A model generated the notes under the pieces. The model had not been told where the DNA came from. It did not search any database and saw only the letters and a list, made by a program, of their open reading frames with translations. Position numbers and translations under genes: made by a program. A DNA stretch of 28,328 nucleotides. Source: a virus. Below, piece after piece: positions 9,607-18,532 of this stretch (position 1 is its first letter; every line of letters starts with the position of its first letter). Where the stretch lies: the IMG/VR virus record IMGVR_UViG_3300029787_000134, positions 9,716-38,043 of that record. One strand, given 5' to 3'.

Positions 9607-12600
9607 TTAATCAGGTGTAGAGTCCCACGGTGTAGTAAGCCCTATGTTTCCAGAGTACGTAGTGCTAACGTTGTTAGCAACAGTTATAGTTAGAGGTAAA
9701 GTAAACCCAGTGTTTTCGTGAGTTATACCGGATGCTAAACCAATACCTTGAACAGAAAATTCTTTTTCATCTAAGTTATTTACAGTGGTTGAAGATCCTG
9801 TTGGAAAACCAAACCATTTGTTTTCTTTATTTATAAACTCTACGTTTTCACAGCTCTGTAAATTTGTTTCAATGCTTTCTATATACCAACCAAGCCTAGG
9901 ATTAAGATTAAAGTACTCGCCATCAGTTAAGTTAGTTGAGGCGTTAAGACCGTCGCTAGCTCCTGCAGTTGTACTAGTGTAATTGTTGTTTAAAAGCTGA
10001 GCCGCTTGTGTATCCCACTCGCTAACTCTAGCCTGTGATCCTTCGTACTCTACAGCTGTAAAGCTTTTTACAGAGCTAGGCATATCATTGAATATAACTG
10101 TTACATCTGAGTCGTATTGTACTCCGTAAAAGTTATTTCTTGGAGTTGAAAACTCTAATGTTTGAGCGTGGAACGTATCTTCTAAAGCCTTGCTTATAGT
10201 TATAGTGCTAGCACTTATAGATGTTATAACAGATCCATCAGAAACACCTTTACCTACTACAACCATACCTACTTTTATGTCTGCAGTTTGATTAACAGTA
10301 AACGTGTTAGTACTAGACCCTATTGGAGAAGCGGCTCTAGATATTACAGCATCATCGTGGTGTTGATAAATACAGCCGTTGTTAAATGTGTAGTAATTGT
10401 TGTTTATGCTAACACCATGTTCTGGTGTAAATGATTTAAAACTAGACCAGCCATTGACAGATTCGCTGAAGCTAACTGTTTCTTTAGTAGGAACAACTTG
10501 TGTAGCGTTTTCTTTTTTAAACGTAGTTACGTTGTATTCTTTTTTTCTTGTGTCGTAAGTGCCTAAAGCTTTAAAAACGTTTGAGCTAAACTTATCGTTA
10601 AAATAATCTCTCATACCTAAATTAGATATAGATCTAACACCTTCACCTGATAAAGATAATACTTCGCCTCTAACAACGTCTGTAAAGTAAGTTCTGTAAG
10701 GCGTAGAAACTAACGACTCTGGATTTTTAGATATACCAAAGTTTCCTTGATAAGCTCTTACATCTCCTATAACAGTGTTACTAGAAACCAATTGAGGTTT
10801 TCCATCAGCATTATACAAAGCGTCTTTGTTGGTAACAGCTCTTAGAACTTTATCTTCACAAAACATAACGAGAGATTGATCTCTAGTTTTAAGGGCTTGT
10901 ATACTGCCATGTATAGGGTTTAACTCTTTTGTTATACCTTCGGCAATAATAAACTGATTAGTATTGTTAGTTCCATTTATAGTATTGTATATACCAGAGT
11001 ATATTATTCCGTGCTTTCTTCTTTCTTCTTTGATCTGTGGATCAGCTGTTACGGTAGAAGCTTTAACTCCGTTATCAAGCTGAGGAGCGTTAAAGTCATC
11101 TCTAATTCTATCTGACTCTAAGCCATTACCAAAGCACCAGCAATTACTCCAATCAAGCACGTGTGTCTGATGAACTGGTTGGAAAACAGTAGGTGTAGTA
11201 CTCAAGTTCCCGTGCAGCGTCATCTCATCTATAGTGTTTAAACTATTTTCTGTGGTATTAGTAAGCTCTTGTGTAGTGTTGTAGTAATTACCTGTTAAAG
11301 AATAGTAATCTCTTTTTGTAAACGTTATATCATCGTTTTGAAATATAAAGCTTTCAGTTGTACCTGCGGGCGTAAACTTAAATTTGTTAGCACCAGTCCA
11401 CTCAGTTATAGCATGCGAAGTCGCTGCTTGAGCACCGTTAGGAGTTGTTGCATCATAATCATTTTTAATTTCAAACGAAGTACCTATAGGTAATAACTCT
11501 TCGTTAGTATAATCGTTTACGTTGATAGGTATTAAACCACTGGCTTGATAATATATATCTAGGTCAACAGAGTCTTTAGGTTCAGTTTCCCATATGCCAG
11601 GGTTTTCAACATACTGACCGCCAGCGTCATTTGATAAATCTGCTTTAAGTATTTGAATAGACTCTAAGGAGTCTCCTATTTGAGTACCGTCGTGTCTTAA
11701 CGCTCTCCTAAAGTTGTTATCTGTAGTTGCTGGACCAGTACTAGGATGAGTTCCATGTATAGGATTATATCCAGAATCGGTGCTACCTATTTTAGGAGTT
11801 ACCTTTAGAGTCCATCTCTGTCTAGCATTGTAGCCTCTGTATTGCCAGTGGTCGTCTAATGTGTAAAAGTTTCTTATACCCCACGCGCCTGTCCAGTAAG
11901 TAATATACTCATTGTCCCAAGGACCATTTGGAAATACCATTCCATATCCAAACTCTGCTTGGTTTTCAAAGCTTAACACCGTATAAATAGTAGCGTCTGG
12001 ATCTCTTTTAAACTTAAATTTAGTTCCAGGTGTAGTTAACTGCTTTATAAACAACCAATGGCTTTCATAGTTCTGAGGGTCTAAACTAGACATAGACTCT
12101 AGTCTCAAAGGAAAAGGCCAGCCTAATATAGCCTGGTTTGTACTAAAGCTTAAGTCATCTGTTGGGTCATCAGGCGTGTTGTTTATGTCTTCATTATAGC
12201 CAGACCCCATACCGCTCCATGATATATCTATAAGAGAAAACGAATCATTAGTTCCCCATATACCTCTGCTTGGCTGACCTTTACCCGTGTTGAAAGCGCC
12301 TGGCTTTGCACCTAAGTTAGCAAAGTCTTCTGAAAAATACGGTAAATCCCCTGCTTCACCTAAACCCATCACCGATCCACCTAGTGGATTCAAACCACCG
12401 TTATCAGGGTTAGGAGTATCTACGTGCCAGTCTCTCCAGAACTGATCTACCTGATATACTGGACCTTCGTTTGAACTTGCTGGAACTGTTAAGTCATTAA
12501 GTGGTAATCCAAATGTTTCACCACCAGGTTCTGTTGAAGTAAAATCGTACTCATTACCAGGATAATCACCATCTTTACTAGTCAATGAATACGCGGTACA

Positions 12601-15600
12601 GGCATCAATAAAGAATTGACCTTCATTCACGCACTTGCTAGCAATGTCTTTCCAAAAATCTTTTATATCATCATATGACTCGTAAGCATTGCCATATCCG
12701 TTTAAGGCTTTAACTGGATGCTTTCTAACGTGAGCGCCAGTTACGCCAACTACATCGTTTCCAGTGGTGTTTACGTTACTAGCGTTTGCGTCAGTTCCGT
12801 TGCCCCAGTAGTAAGAAGTTTGACCGCCCCAAGTGTACTCTGTTGGGTGCTTGTCTAAGTCGTTGTCGTCATAGTTAGGGGTTCTAGGATTTAAATATCT
12901 TGGATGCACGTTACAAACCCCATCAGCTCCACCACCTGTTATGGTGCCTGAGTTCATGTAACCATTGTTATTTATATACCCTAACGGTGTAGCCTTATCT
13001 ATTAACGTATAGTTATTAGTACCTGTAGTAAGTATAACGTTATCTATAATATCAATGTCTCTATGTATTTTAACAAAGAACTTTCCTTCAAATTCAGGCT
13101 TGTTTTCAACTTCTTTTTTAAATATATCTATAGAAAAACCACCATCAGTAACGTTTGAACCAGCTGTTTGATCGAACTGTATCCAAGCTGTATCCTCACC
13201 AAATTCTTTTCTTAAAGTAATTTTATAACCTTCTGCGTCTGAGATAAAGCTTATTTTAACTATTTCATAGTCCTCTGTAGTTTCTCCATCTCCTCCAATA
13301 AACTTAATAAACGTTTTCTTTGGCTGCTCAGGTATTGCCCACTGAAAACCACCACCATCAAGCTGTGTTCCATACGCGCTTTCAAACTCAGTTGCAGGTA
13401 TAGTAATTACTTTTGATCCAATCATAGAAGAGCTATCAGCTAATGGATTAGTTATAGCACTAGTTTCATCAACAATTCCAAAGCTCGCAATAAAAGTTTT
13501 AAGCACGTCAGGTGCCTCGTTTTCTATGGCTAGTATCTTATATCTAGCTTTGCTAGTAACAGGTGAGTTGACACCATGCTTACCTTTTAAGGTTATGAAA
13601 GTATTTTCGTCAACCTTGTTTCTTTCAGAAGAAGGAAACGATATCCATATATTTCCGTCTTCAGCATTGTACCACCTGTCCATAATAAGTGTGTAATACT
13701 CAGCTGAAGTTTCTTTTACATAAAAAGAATAATGAGTGGCCCAGTTTGGTATAGAACCTGTTGGACTTAGCTTTACCTTTAATCTATTTCTTTTTGCGCA
13801 ATAAGATTTAGGCACTCTAATAGAGGATTTTTTACTAGTAAGCACTGGTGTTTCTCTACCGTATTTATCACTAAACACTACACCAACTTGATATGAGCGC
13901 ATAGACTTAACAGATGGTAGTGCATAATTAGAGCCTTGTTCGTACAAAGAACTTCCTTCGATGCTTAGTAAAAGATTAGGATCTCCTAGCGTGTTATAGT
14001 TTTGCAAGTAGTTACCGTATATTAAACGGTTAGCAGATATCTCTTGCGCCAAAGCTTTACGCGGAACATTGTCAAAGACTCTAAGCAACTGGTCACTAGG
14101 TACAACAGCGTGGATCATGTCTGTAGTAACTTCAAAAGAACCTCGATTATGGGGATACTCTGCTAAATCTGGCCAAGAAGGATTTCCGTCTATGCTTTTA
14201 ATAGTCTTTACAGTATAGACTGCTGGGCTGTTTGTTTCTTTGTAAAGAAGATCGATCTCAACTACGTCGTGAGGCATAGCTAATTCTTTAGCGTAATACC
14301 CTTTTAGAGTTAAGCCTCTTAGTTGATTAGACATGCCTAAATTATAACCATTTTCATGGTCATAAGAAAAGCTGTCAGGTAAAAAAGCTACTTGAGAAAA
14401 CGGAGCAAACGTAGAGTATTCGCCATCTTGATACTTGTATCTATAAGAAAACCTAGGAAACTTGTATTCAAACAAAGGCTCTTTACCTTCTATTCTAACA
14501 TACCAAGAAGTAGTTGTACTTGTTACAGCTTCGTTTAGCTCTTGTATTTCTATAACAAAACCTTCAAAGTGTAAAGTGTTCGGGTCTGAAACTGGACTAG
14601 CTATTACTAACGCCCTTATAACATAATCATCTTCGTTTGCGGCATCTGTATTAGTTTCATTTGGGCTAAACAATAACACGTCTCCAACTCGTATGTCAAC
14701 TAAAGTTGTAAACGTATTGATAGTAAATATAGATCCAGCGGTTGGTAATATACCTGTTATATCTGACTCTTCAAAAAAGTTAAAAGGATTTACTTCAAGC
14801 TCAGATATAGGATTAATAGTTCCGTCTTCTTGAGTTCTTGGCGTTTCTGTCCTACTCATAACCAGCTCTAGCGGTTGAGTAGGAGATATTCTAATAACAG
14901 TAGCGTGTTTCTCTTCTACGTATACAGCTCGCTTTTTATCTGCAAAAGTAACAACGTTATATTCGCTTGCGAATTCTTGAGAGCTTATTACTAGTCTAGT
15001 GTGAAAATAATCAGTGTCTCCTATAAACGTATTACTAGTGTCAGTCGTAGTAGCAGAGGCAAAACCTGCTGTACCACCTCCAATTAAATATTCTGTACCA
15101 CCAGTTCCTAATATAGATCTTGTAATACTTATTTTCTTAGGCTCGCAAAAGTTATCTGTCCAAAAAATAAAGTCATCAAGAATATTTAATCCAGTTATTA
15201 ACCTATCTTTTTTAAAGTTTAATACTCGATCTTTTGATTTAAAATGTATAGTAGTAGTAGCGTCAGGTATAGCCACTGACTCGCTAAGCGTAACCTCCCA
15301 GTTGTTTGAAGTGTATCTTATACTAGTGACTGTTATGTTGTCACTTAAAGAAATGTTTTGAGAAGAACAAGTATAATGCATACCTATTCTTATACCTGTT
15401 TTATTTATACTTACACCTGCTCCAGCAGAGACATTGAAAGTAGTTCCAGTTACTGAGCCTGTGGCAGTAGTCTTAACGTCGTATATATCTACAAAGACAT
15501 ATTTAAGAGTTTCTTTGTTAAAGTCATATTCAAGTATATAATCTTTACGTAAGTCTACAAAAGTATTAGAGTTGTTTTTATCTCCAGCAGATACGAAATA

Positions 15601-15858
15601 ATATATTTTATCTTTATCAGGGGCTGCAATCGAGCCCACGCATGTAGCCGTATCAGGTACGCCATAATGACCATCTGGGTTATCCATGGCATTGTGCTTA
15701 ACATTACCTAAAAGAGTTTGCAATGCTCCTACATCGTCGTTATCTGATGTTGCTACTTGTATATTTTTAGCATCTCTATATTCGCCTTTTGAAATAATCC
15801 TCTCATCGAGGTCTTTATTCATCTTGCCTTTAGAGAAGTTAGTTGTTAACTTCGCCAT
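9607..15858 (-). CDS. Giant tail stabilisation / 'muzzle' protein (P22 gp10-like position, crAss-like)
   Basis: This 2083-residue protein is the largest complete gene in the window. The N-terminus contains NKDLDERIISKGEYRDAKN (residues 14-32), a pattern I associate with tail-closure/stabilisation proteins of crAss-like and related podoviruses. Most of the rest is beta-rich and Asn/Thr/Ser/Gly-rich with many aromatics. A conserved-looking core around residues 1570-1760 includes WSNCWCFGNG and a segment reading like propeller blades (KVLRAVTNKDALY, YFTDVVRGEVLSLSG). Two VGMxV-type modules occur near residues 150-210 and 1858-1900. It begins three bases after the stop of the second connector gene, the usual place for the protein that caps the connector and forms the short tail nozzle. 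It is large for this role, and residues about 950-1550 may be insertions. The identification rests on motif, size and order. Confidence 0.65.
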   Translation of the reverse strand: MAKLTTNFSKGKMNKDLDERIISKGEYRDAKNIQVATSDNDDVGALQTLLGNVKHNAMDNPDGHYGVPDTATCVGSIAAPDKDKIYYFVSAGDKNNSNTFVDLRKDYILEYDFNKETLKYVFVDIYDVKTTATGSVTGTTFNVSAGAGVSINKTGIRIGMHYTCSSQNISLSDNITVTSIRYTSNNWEVTLSESVAIPDATTTIHFKSKDRVLNFKKDRLITGLNILDDFIFWTDNFCEPKKISITRSILGTGGTEYLIGGGTAGFASATTTDTSNTFIGDTDYFHTRLVISSQEFASEYNVVTFADKKRAVYVEEKHATVIRISPTQPLELVMSRTETPRTQEDGTINPISELEVNPFNFFEESDITGILPTAGSIFTINTFTTLVDIRVGDVLLFSPNETNTDAANEDDYVIRALVIASPVSDPNTLHFEGFVIEIQELNEAVTSTTTSWYVRIEGKEPLFEYKFPRFSYRYKYQDGEYSTFAPFSQVAFLPDSFSYDHENGYNLGMSNQLRGLTLKGYYAKELAMPHDVVEIDLLYKETNSPAVYTVKTIKSIDGNPSWPDLAEYPHNRGSFEVTTDMIHAVVPSDQLLRVFDNVPRKALAQEISANRLIYGNYLQNYNTLGDPNLLLSIEGSSLYEQGSNYALPSVKSMRSYQVGVVFSDKYGRETPVLTSKKSSIRVPKSYCAKRNRLKVKLSPTGSIPNWATHYSFYVKETSAEYYTLIMDRWYNAEDGNIWISFPSSERNKVDENTFITLKGKHGVNSPVTSKARYKILAIENEAPDVLKTFIASFGIVDETSAITNPLADSSSMIGSKVITIPATEFESAYGTQLDGGGFQWAIPEQPKKTFIKFIGGDGETTEDYEIVKISFISDAEGYKITLRKEFGEDTAWIQFDQTAGSNVTDGGFSIDIFKKEVENKPEFEGKFFVKIHRDIDIIDNVILTTGTNNYTLIDKATPLGYINNNGYMNSGTITGGGADGVCNVHPRYLNPRTPNYDDNDLDKHPTEYTWGGQTSYYWGNGTDANASNVNTTGNDVVGVTGAHVRKHPVKALNGYGNAYESYDDIKDFWKDIASKCVNEGQFFIDACTAYSLTSKDGDYPGNEYDFTSTEPGGETFGLPLNDLTVPASSNEGPVYQVDQFWRDWHVDTPNPDNGGLNPLGGSVMGLGEAGDLPYFSEDFANLGAKPGAFNTGKGQPSRGIWGTNDSFSLIDISWSGMGSGYNEDINNTPDDPTDDLSFSTNQAILGWPFPLRLESMSSLDPQNYESHWLFIKQLTTPGTKFKFKRDPDATIYTVLSFENQAEFGYGMVFPNGPWDNEYITYWTGAWGIRNFYTLDDHWQYRGYNARQRWTLKVTPKIGSTDSGYNPIHGTHPSTGPATTDNNFRRALRHDGTQIGDSLESIQILKADLSNDAGGQYVENPGIWETEPKDSVDLDIYYQASGLIPINVNDYTNEELLPIGTSFEIKNDYDATTPNGAQAATSHAITEWTGANKFKFTPAGTTESFIFQNDDITFTKRDYYSLTGNYYNTTQELTNTTENSLNTIDEMTLHGNLSTTPTVFQPVHQTHVLDWSNCWCFGNGLESDRIRDDFNAPQLDNGVKASTVTADPQIKEERRKHGIIYSGIYNTINGTNNTNQFIIAEGITKELNPIHGSIQALKTRDQSLVMFCEDKVLRAVTNKDALYNADGKPQLVSSNTVIGDVRAYQGNFGISKNPESLVSTPYRTYFTDVVRGEVLSLSGEGVRSISNLGMRDYFNDKFSSNVFKALGTYDTRKKEYNVTTFKKENATQVVPTKETVSFSESVNGWSSFKSFTPEHGVSINNNYYTFNNGCIYQHHDDAVISRAASPIGSSTNTFTVNQTADIKVGMVVVGKGVSDGSVITSISASTITISKALEDTFHAQTLEFSTPRNNFYGVQYDSDVTVIFNDMPSSVKSFTAVEYEGSQARVSEWDTQAAQLLNNNYTSTTAGASDGLNASTNLTDGEYFNLNPRLGWYIESIETNLQSCENVEFINKENKWFGFPTGSSTTVNNLDEKEFSVQGIGLASGITHENTGFTLPLTITVANNVSTTYSGNIGLTTPWDSTPD

Positions 15859-15861
15859 GTA

Positions 15862-16803
15862 TTAGTGCTTAATTATTTTAGAGCTTCCTCTAAGTACTTG
15901 AGTTAATTCTTCTAGCTTAATGTTTGAAAGCCTAAGCTTAGCTTTTCTAGTTTCTGCAAACCTCTCTTTTTTAATAAGAGCTAGCATGCCAGGATTAGTA
16001 TCTACTCTTGCGGATAAAACACCATATAATATGTGTTTGTATATAGCTTCTTCAGCTAATTTAGGAACTAGCGTCTGAGCAAACTGAACTCCAGTAGTAC
16101 TAGTCTGTAGTCCTCCAGAAAGATATTTCAAAACAACTGTTTTTCCAGAAATATTAGAGCTAAAGTGAAACTTACCTTTAACTTCGTCTATAAAAAATGT
16201 TCCGTTAGCTTGAGCATATTGTGGATCTATTCCATATCTTTCACCCGTAATATTCCCGTATATATTGTCAAACTCATCAGCATCTAAATTACCAACTCCT
16301 GAGCTAGCACTTTGAGATCTAAACCCGTCAGCGGTTTGAGATATATAGTTGTTGTCAGAATCTGCGGTCTCATTGTAACCATCTGAATCACCATCATCTA
16401 AACCGCCATGACTTGCGATAGTATCATTTATTTTAAAAGGATTACCGCTTTTAGAAGTTGGATACAGCCTTCTTAGTATGCCGTTAGTGTCTGTCCAAGA
16501 TACACTTACGTAGTTGATGTAATTGTTTGGCATTACGTACACTAAAGTAGAAGGAACCTGAAACTCGACAGACTTAGTGCAAATCAATGTATCATACGCT
16601 AGCTCCTGCATAGCTCTAGTAGCATGAAACGTTATATCGTTTTGCAATACGTTATTACAAAGTTTTCCTTCACCTACATACGTAGCTTCAAAGGCATTAA
16701 TAACTTCTTCTAAAGATATGTATCTATAGTGACCGTATATACCATCGTTATCTGATCCATTAGAATCGTAGTAAGTGGCTGAATTAGAAAGATATAAACC
16801 CAT
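15862..16803 (-). CDS. Connector / tail tubular (ring) protein
   Basis: The protein has 313 residues. The N-terminal third has the helical segment ISLEEVINAFEATYVGEGK (residues 29-47), followed by LQNDITFHATRAMQEL, then beta strands with PSTLVYVMPNNYINY. This arrangement is seen in neck/ring proteins that stack under the portal. The middle, about residues 130-180, is an Asp/Gly/Ser-rich low-complexity insertion. The C-terminal part is helical, holding LAEEAIYKHILYGVL and a basic tail. The ATG is two bases past the stop of the preceding connector gene and the stop is three bases before the muzzle gene, so it sits between head closure and nozzle. I infer a T7 gp11-like or crAss ring-type role, without a recognised Pfam motif. 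Confidence 0.66.
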   Translation of the reverse strand: MGLYLSNSATYYDSNGSDNDGIYGHYRYISLEEVINAFEATYVGEGKLCNNVLQNDITFHATRAMQELAYDTLICTKSVEFQVPSTLVYVMPNNYINYVSVSWTDTNGILRRLYPTSKSGNPFKINDTIASHGGLDDGDSDGYNETADSDNNYISQTADGFRSQSASSGVGNLDADEFDNIYGNITGERYGIDPQYAQANGTFFIDEVKGKFHFSSNISGKTVVLKYLSGGLQTSTTGVQFAQTLVPKLAEEAIYKHILYGVLSARVDTNPGMLALIKKERFAETRKAKLRLSNIKLEELTQVLRGSSKIIKH

Positions 16804-16805
16804 AT

Positions 16806-17558
16806 TTACTGATTTTGAATTTGTGTTTCACTACTTAGCATGCTTCCAGCGAACTGCGTTAGATCTGGTTTTCCTATAGTTACACCTGCTAGAGCTAGTA
16901 TTAAGTTTACAAGAGTGTCTTCTTCTGACCTGTGCAGCTCAAAATCTTGACCTGAAGTATCACTACCGTTATACAAAGCTTTACCGTTAACTACTACGTA
17001 AGTCCAATTTACAGGTATTGGAACCCTAAAAAGCTCTACCGTTACACCTGATGTTCTGGCTGCAGTACTACCAGCATACAAAAGTATATCAGTCTCATCT
17101 GCATTGTTGTCAGTGTACACAGGGTTTTGGCCAGCAACGCCAAAATGTCTAGAGCTTCTTATAAACCTTTGAGCTTCGTTAATAGATATTTTTTTAGCAA
17201 CCTCATTAGCAAAATAAACATTGCCTGTATGGAATACATCGTATGCTACGCTGTCAACAGTCACAGTAGTAGGAAACGTATTACCACCTGTAACTGTTGC
17301 TACTCGTCTAAACGGAGACAATTGCCCCGAGCTTAATTTAGCAGCTATTAACTCTGATAAATCAGTCTCATCAACTTCGTTAGATCTTATAGGTTCTTTT
17401 CTATCTCTTAAATTTTTTGCATAAAAATAAGACTCAAATATTGTCATTTGAGCCTGGTTTGACAACAAGTTAAACTCCTGCGGAGTAATATACCCACGCT
17501 GCTCTTTGTTTGCGAGAGCTAATACTCTTTGATATACTGTGTCTACACTTATTGCCAT
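16806..17558 (-). CDS. Head-tail connector / ring (adaptor) protein
   Basis: I place the start at the ATG at 17556-17558 (product begins MAISVDTVYQRVLALANKE), giving 250 residues. The frame runs about eight codons further upstream, but that would reach into the hairpin at 17581-17602, and a MAIS start matches its neighbours. The first 60 residues are helical with QRGYITPQEFNLLSNQAQ, a pattern typical of adaptor proteins next to portals in crAss-like and marine podoviruses. The rest is mixed beta, with VELFRVPIPVNWTYVVVNG and a helical C-terminus (EEDTLVNLILALAGVTIGK). It precedes the second connector and the muzzle gene, consistent with the first ring beneath the portal. Confidence 0.68.
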   Translation of the reverse strand: MAISVDTVYQRVLALANKEQRGYITPQEFNLLSNQAQMTIFESYFYAKNLRDRKEPIRSNEVDETDLSELIAAKLSSGQLSPFRRVATVTGGNTFPTTVTVDSVAYDVFHTGNVYFANEVAKKISINEAQRFIRSSRHFGVAGQNPVYTDNNADETDILLYAGSTAARTSGVTVELFRVPIPVNWTYVVVNGKALYNGSDTSGQDFELHRSEEDTLVNLILALAGVTIGKPDLTQFAGSMLSSETQIQNQ

Positions 17559-17580
17559 AATTCTTTTTTTGTAGTTTTGC

Positions 17581-17602
17581 AACCACCCCGAAGGGTAGTT
17601 GC
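17581..17602 (-). terminator. UUCG-tetraloop hairpin (terminator or RNA-processing element), copy 2
   Basis: On the minus strand a 9-bp stem (one G-U wobble) closes on C(UUCG)G, an exceptionally stable tetraloop. It lies between the stop of the 281-residue gene and the ATG of the connector gene. No strong U-tract follows (the next bases are mostly A), so complete intrinsic termination is doubtful; partial termination or mRNA 3'-end protection fits better. It closely resembles the hairpin at 18489-18518, sharing an upstream TGGTGA and the AACTACCC arm. Confidence 0.7.
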
Positions 17603-17616
17603 ATCACCATTGATTA

Positions 17617-18462
17617 TTATTTTAATCGTTTTTCTATATTGGAGTACACCTCCATTCCTTCGTCGGTTTTAAACCAAATAGCTAGTGCTGAATATGGATG
17701 CTCGTCAAAAGGTACTGTCATTAGTTTTCTACCAGTAGATCCCCAAGTAAAGTTACGTTGGTCACCTGATAGTTTTATAATACCATCTTCTACTGCTCTA
17801 ATGCCAAAATTTCTAAGCATCACGTTATCATCAGTAACAAGATCTAAGAACAACCTAGGATTGTTTCTTGCAAATAGCAACATATCTCTTTTAAGCTCTT
17901 TAGAATTCATCGTAGATACCTTAGAACCAATCTCAGCTCTCATAACAGCTTCTGCCAAATCAATATCTAAATCTTTAGCTACGCTAAGAGCTTCAACTTC
18001 CATCTCTAACCAGTCTAATTCATTTTCAGCGATCTCTACAGGCTTGTGCTCGTAAAATAAAACATCTTTATGAGGGTGGTATAAAGAAAGTAGTTTCTGT
18101 AAAACTGTTTTTTCTTTAGGAACATATAACGCTCCATTTTGAAATACAATGTGAGCTAATCTGTGATCACCTTGCATTTCATCTACAAACGGTGTTCTTT
18201 GATTTTCACAATACTTTAGTTCTCTTTCGTAACCTTTCTCTTCATCAAAGTAATATATGTTAGAAGATCGCATAGAATAAGATAAGGGCTTTCTTTTGTT
18301 CTTAAGATAGTAAACTCTATCTTTAAACTCCCATTTATTTTTATTCTTTGGTTCTTCTTTTACAACAACTTGCTTTGGTTTAGGTTGTTCAACAATTGCT
18401 TCAACTGCTTCAACCTGAGGTTGCTCAACAACCTCTTCTTTTTTTGTTTGCTTTTTAGCCAT
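17617..18462 (-). CDS. Unknown capsid-associated protein between MCP and connector genes
   Basis: This 281-residue product has a charged, Lys/Glu/Val/Pro-rich, probably disordered N-terminus (residues 1-45), then a globular part rich in aromatic and charged residues. Segments such as TPFVDEMQGDHRLAHIVFQ and RNFTWGSTGRKLMTVPFDEH look like well-packed domain cores. The middle, about residues 145-225, is helical. There is no signal peptide, membrane helix or enzyme motif that I can name. A UUCG hairpin lies on each side, so its transcript level may differ from the capsid gene upstream. The position directly after the major capsid gene suggests a head-completion, decoration or assembly protein. 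I do not recognise the family. Confidence 0.55.
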   Translation of the reverse strand: MAKKQTKKEEVVEQPQVEAVEAIVEQPKPKQVVVKEEPKNKNKWEFKDRVYYLKNKRKPLSYSMRSSNIYYFDEEKGYERELKYCENQRTPFVDEMQGDHRLAHIVFQNGALYVPKEKTVLQKLLSLYHPHKDVLFYEHKPVEIAENELDWLEMEVEALSVAKDLDIDLAEAVMRAEIGSKVSTMNSKELKRDMLLFARNNPRLFLDLVTDDNVMLRNFGIRAVEDGIIKLSGDQRNFTWGSTGRKLMTVPFDEHPYSALAIWFKTDEGMEVYSNIEKRLK

Positions 18463-18488
18463 AATATAATATAATAAAAGTTAATATA

Positions 18489-18518
18489 AAACTACCCCAC
18501 CCGAAGGTAGGGTAGTTT
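18489..18518 (-). terminator. UUCG-tetraloop hairpin after the capsid gene, copy 1
   Basis: Thirteen base pairs (one G-U wobble) close on a C(UUCG)G loop on the minus strand. The hairpin starts about 14 bases after the MCP stop. The 3' arm ends in GTTT and runs into TATATTAACTTTT, a loose U-rich stretch, so it could be a weak intrinsic terminator or a 3' stabiliser for the very abundant capsid mRNA. Together with copy 2 it brackets the 281-residue gene. Confidence 0.75.
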
Positions 18519-18532
18519 CACCAAATATAATC

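Noticed and set aside
10930-10945. Another CTTCGG site (in the muzzle gene) as a possible third UUCG hairpin
   Set aside because: The flanking bases do not form complementary arms, and it is inside coding sequence.
17559-17582. Eight-codon longer N-terminus for the first connector gene
   Set aside because: I do not see a usual start codon at 17580-17582 (it reads TGG on the minus strand), and the extension would run into the UUCG hairpin. MAISVDTVYQ is the natural start.
18522-18529. TATATTTG on the minus strand, matching the Bacteroidota -7 promoter box TAnnTTTG
   Set aside because: No convincing -33 TTG/TTTG box is found at the right spacing, and such an octamer is likely by chance in AT-rich DNA. 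It remains possible because it would start an RNA at the hairpin.
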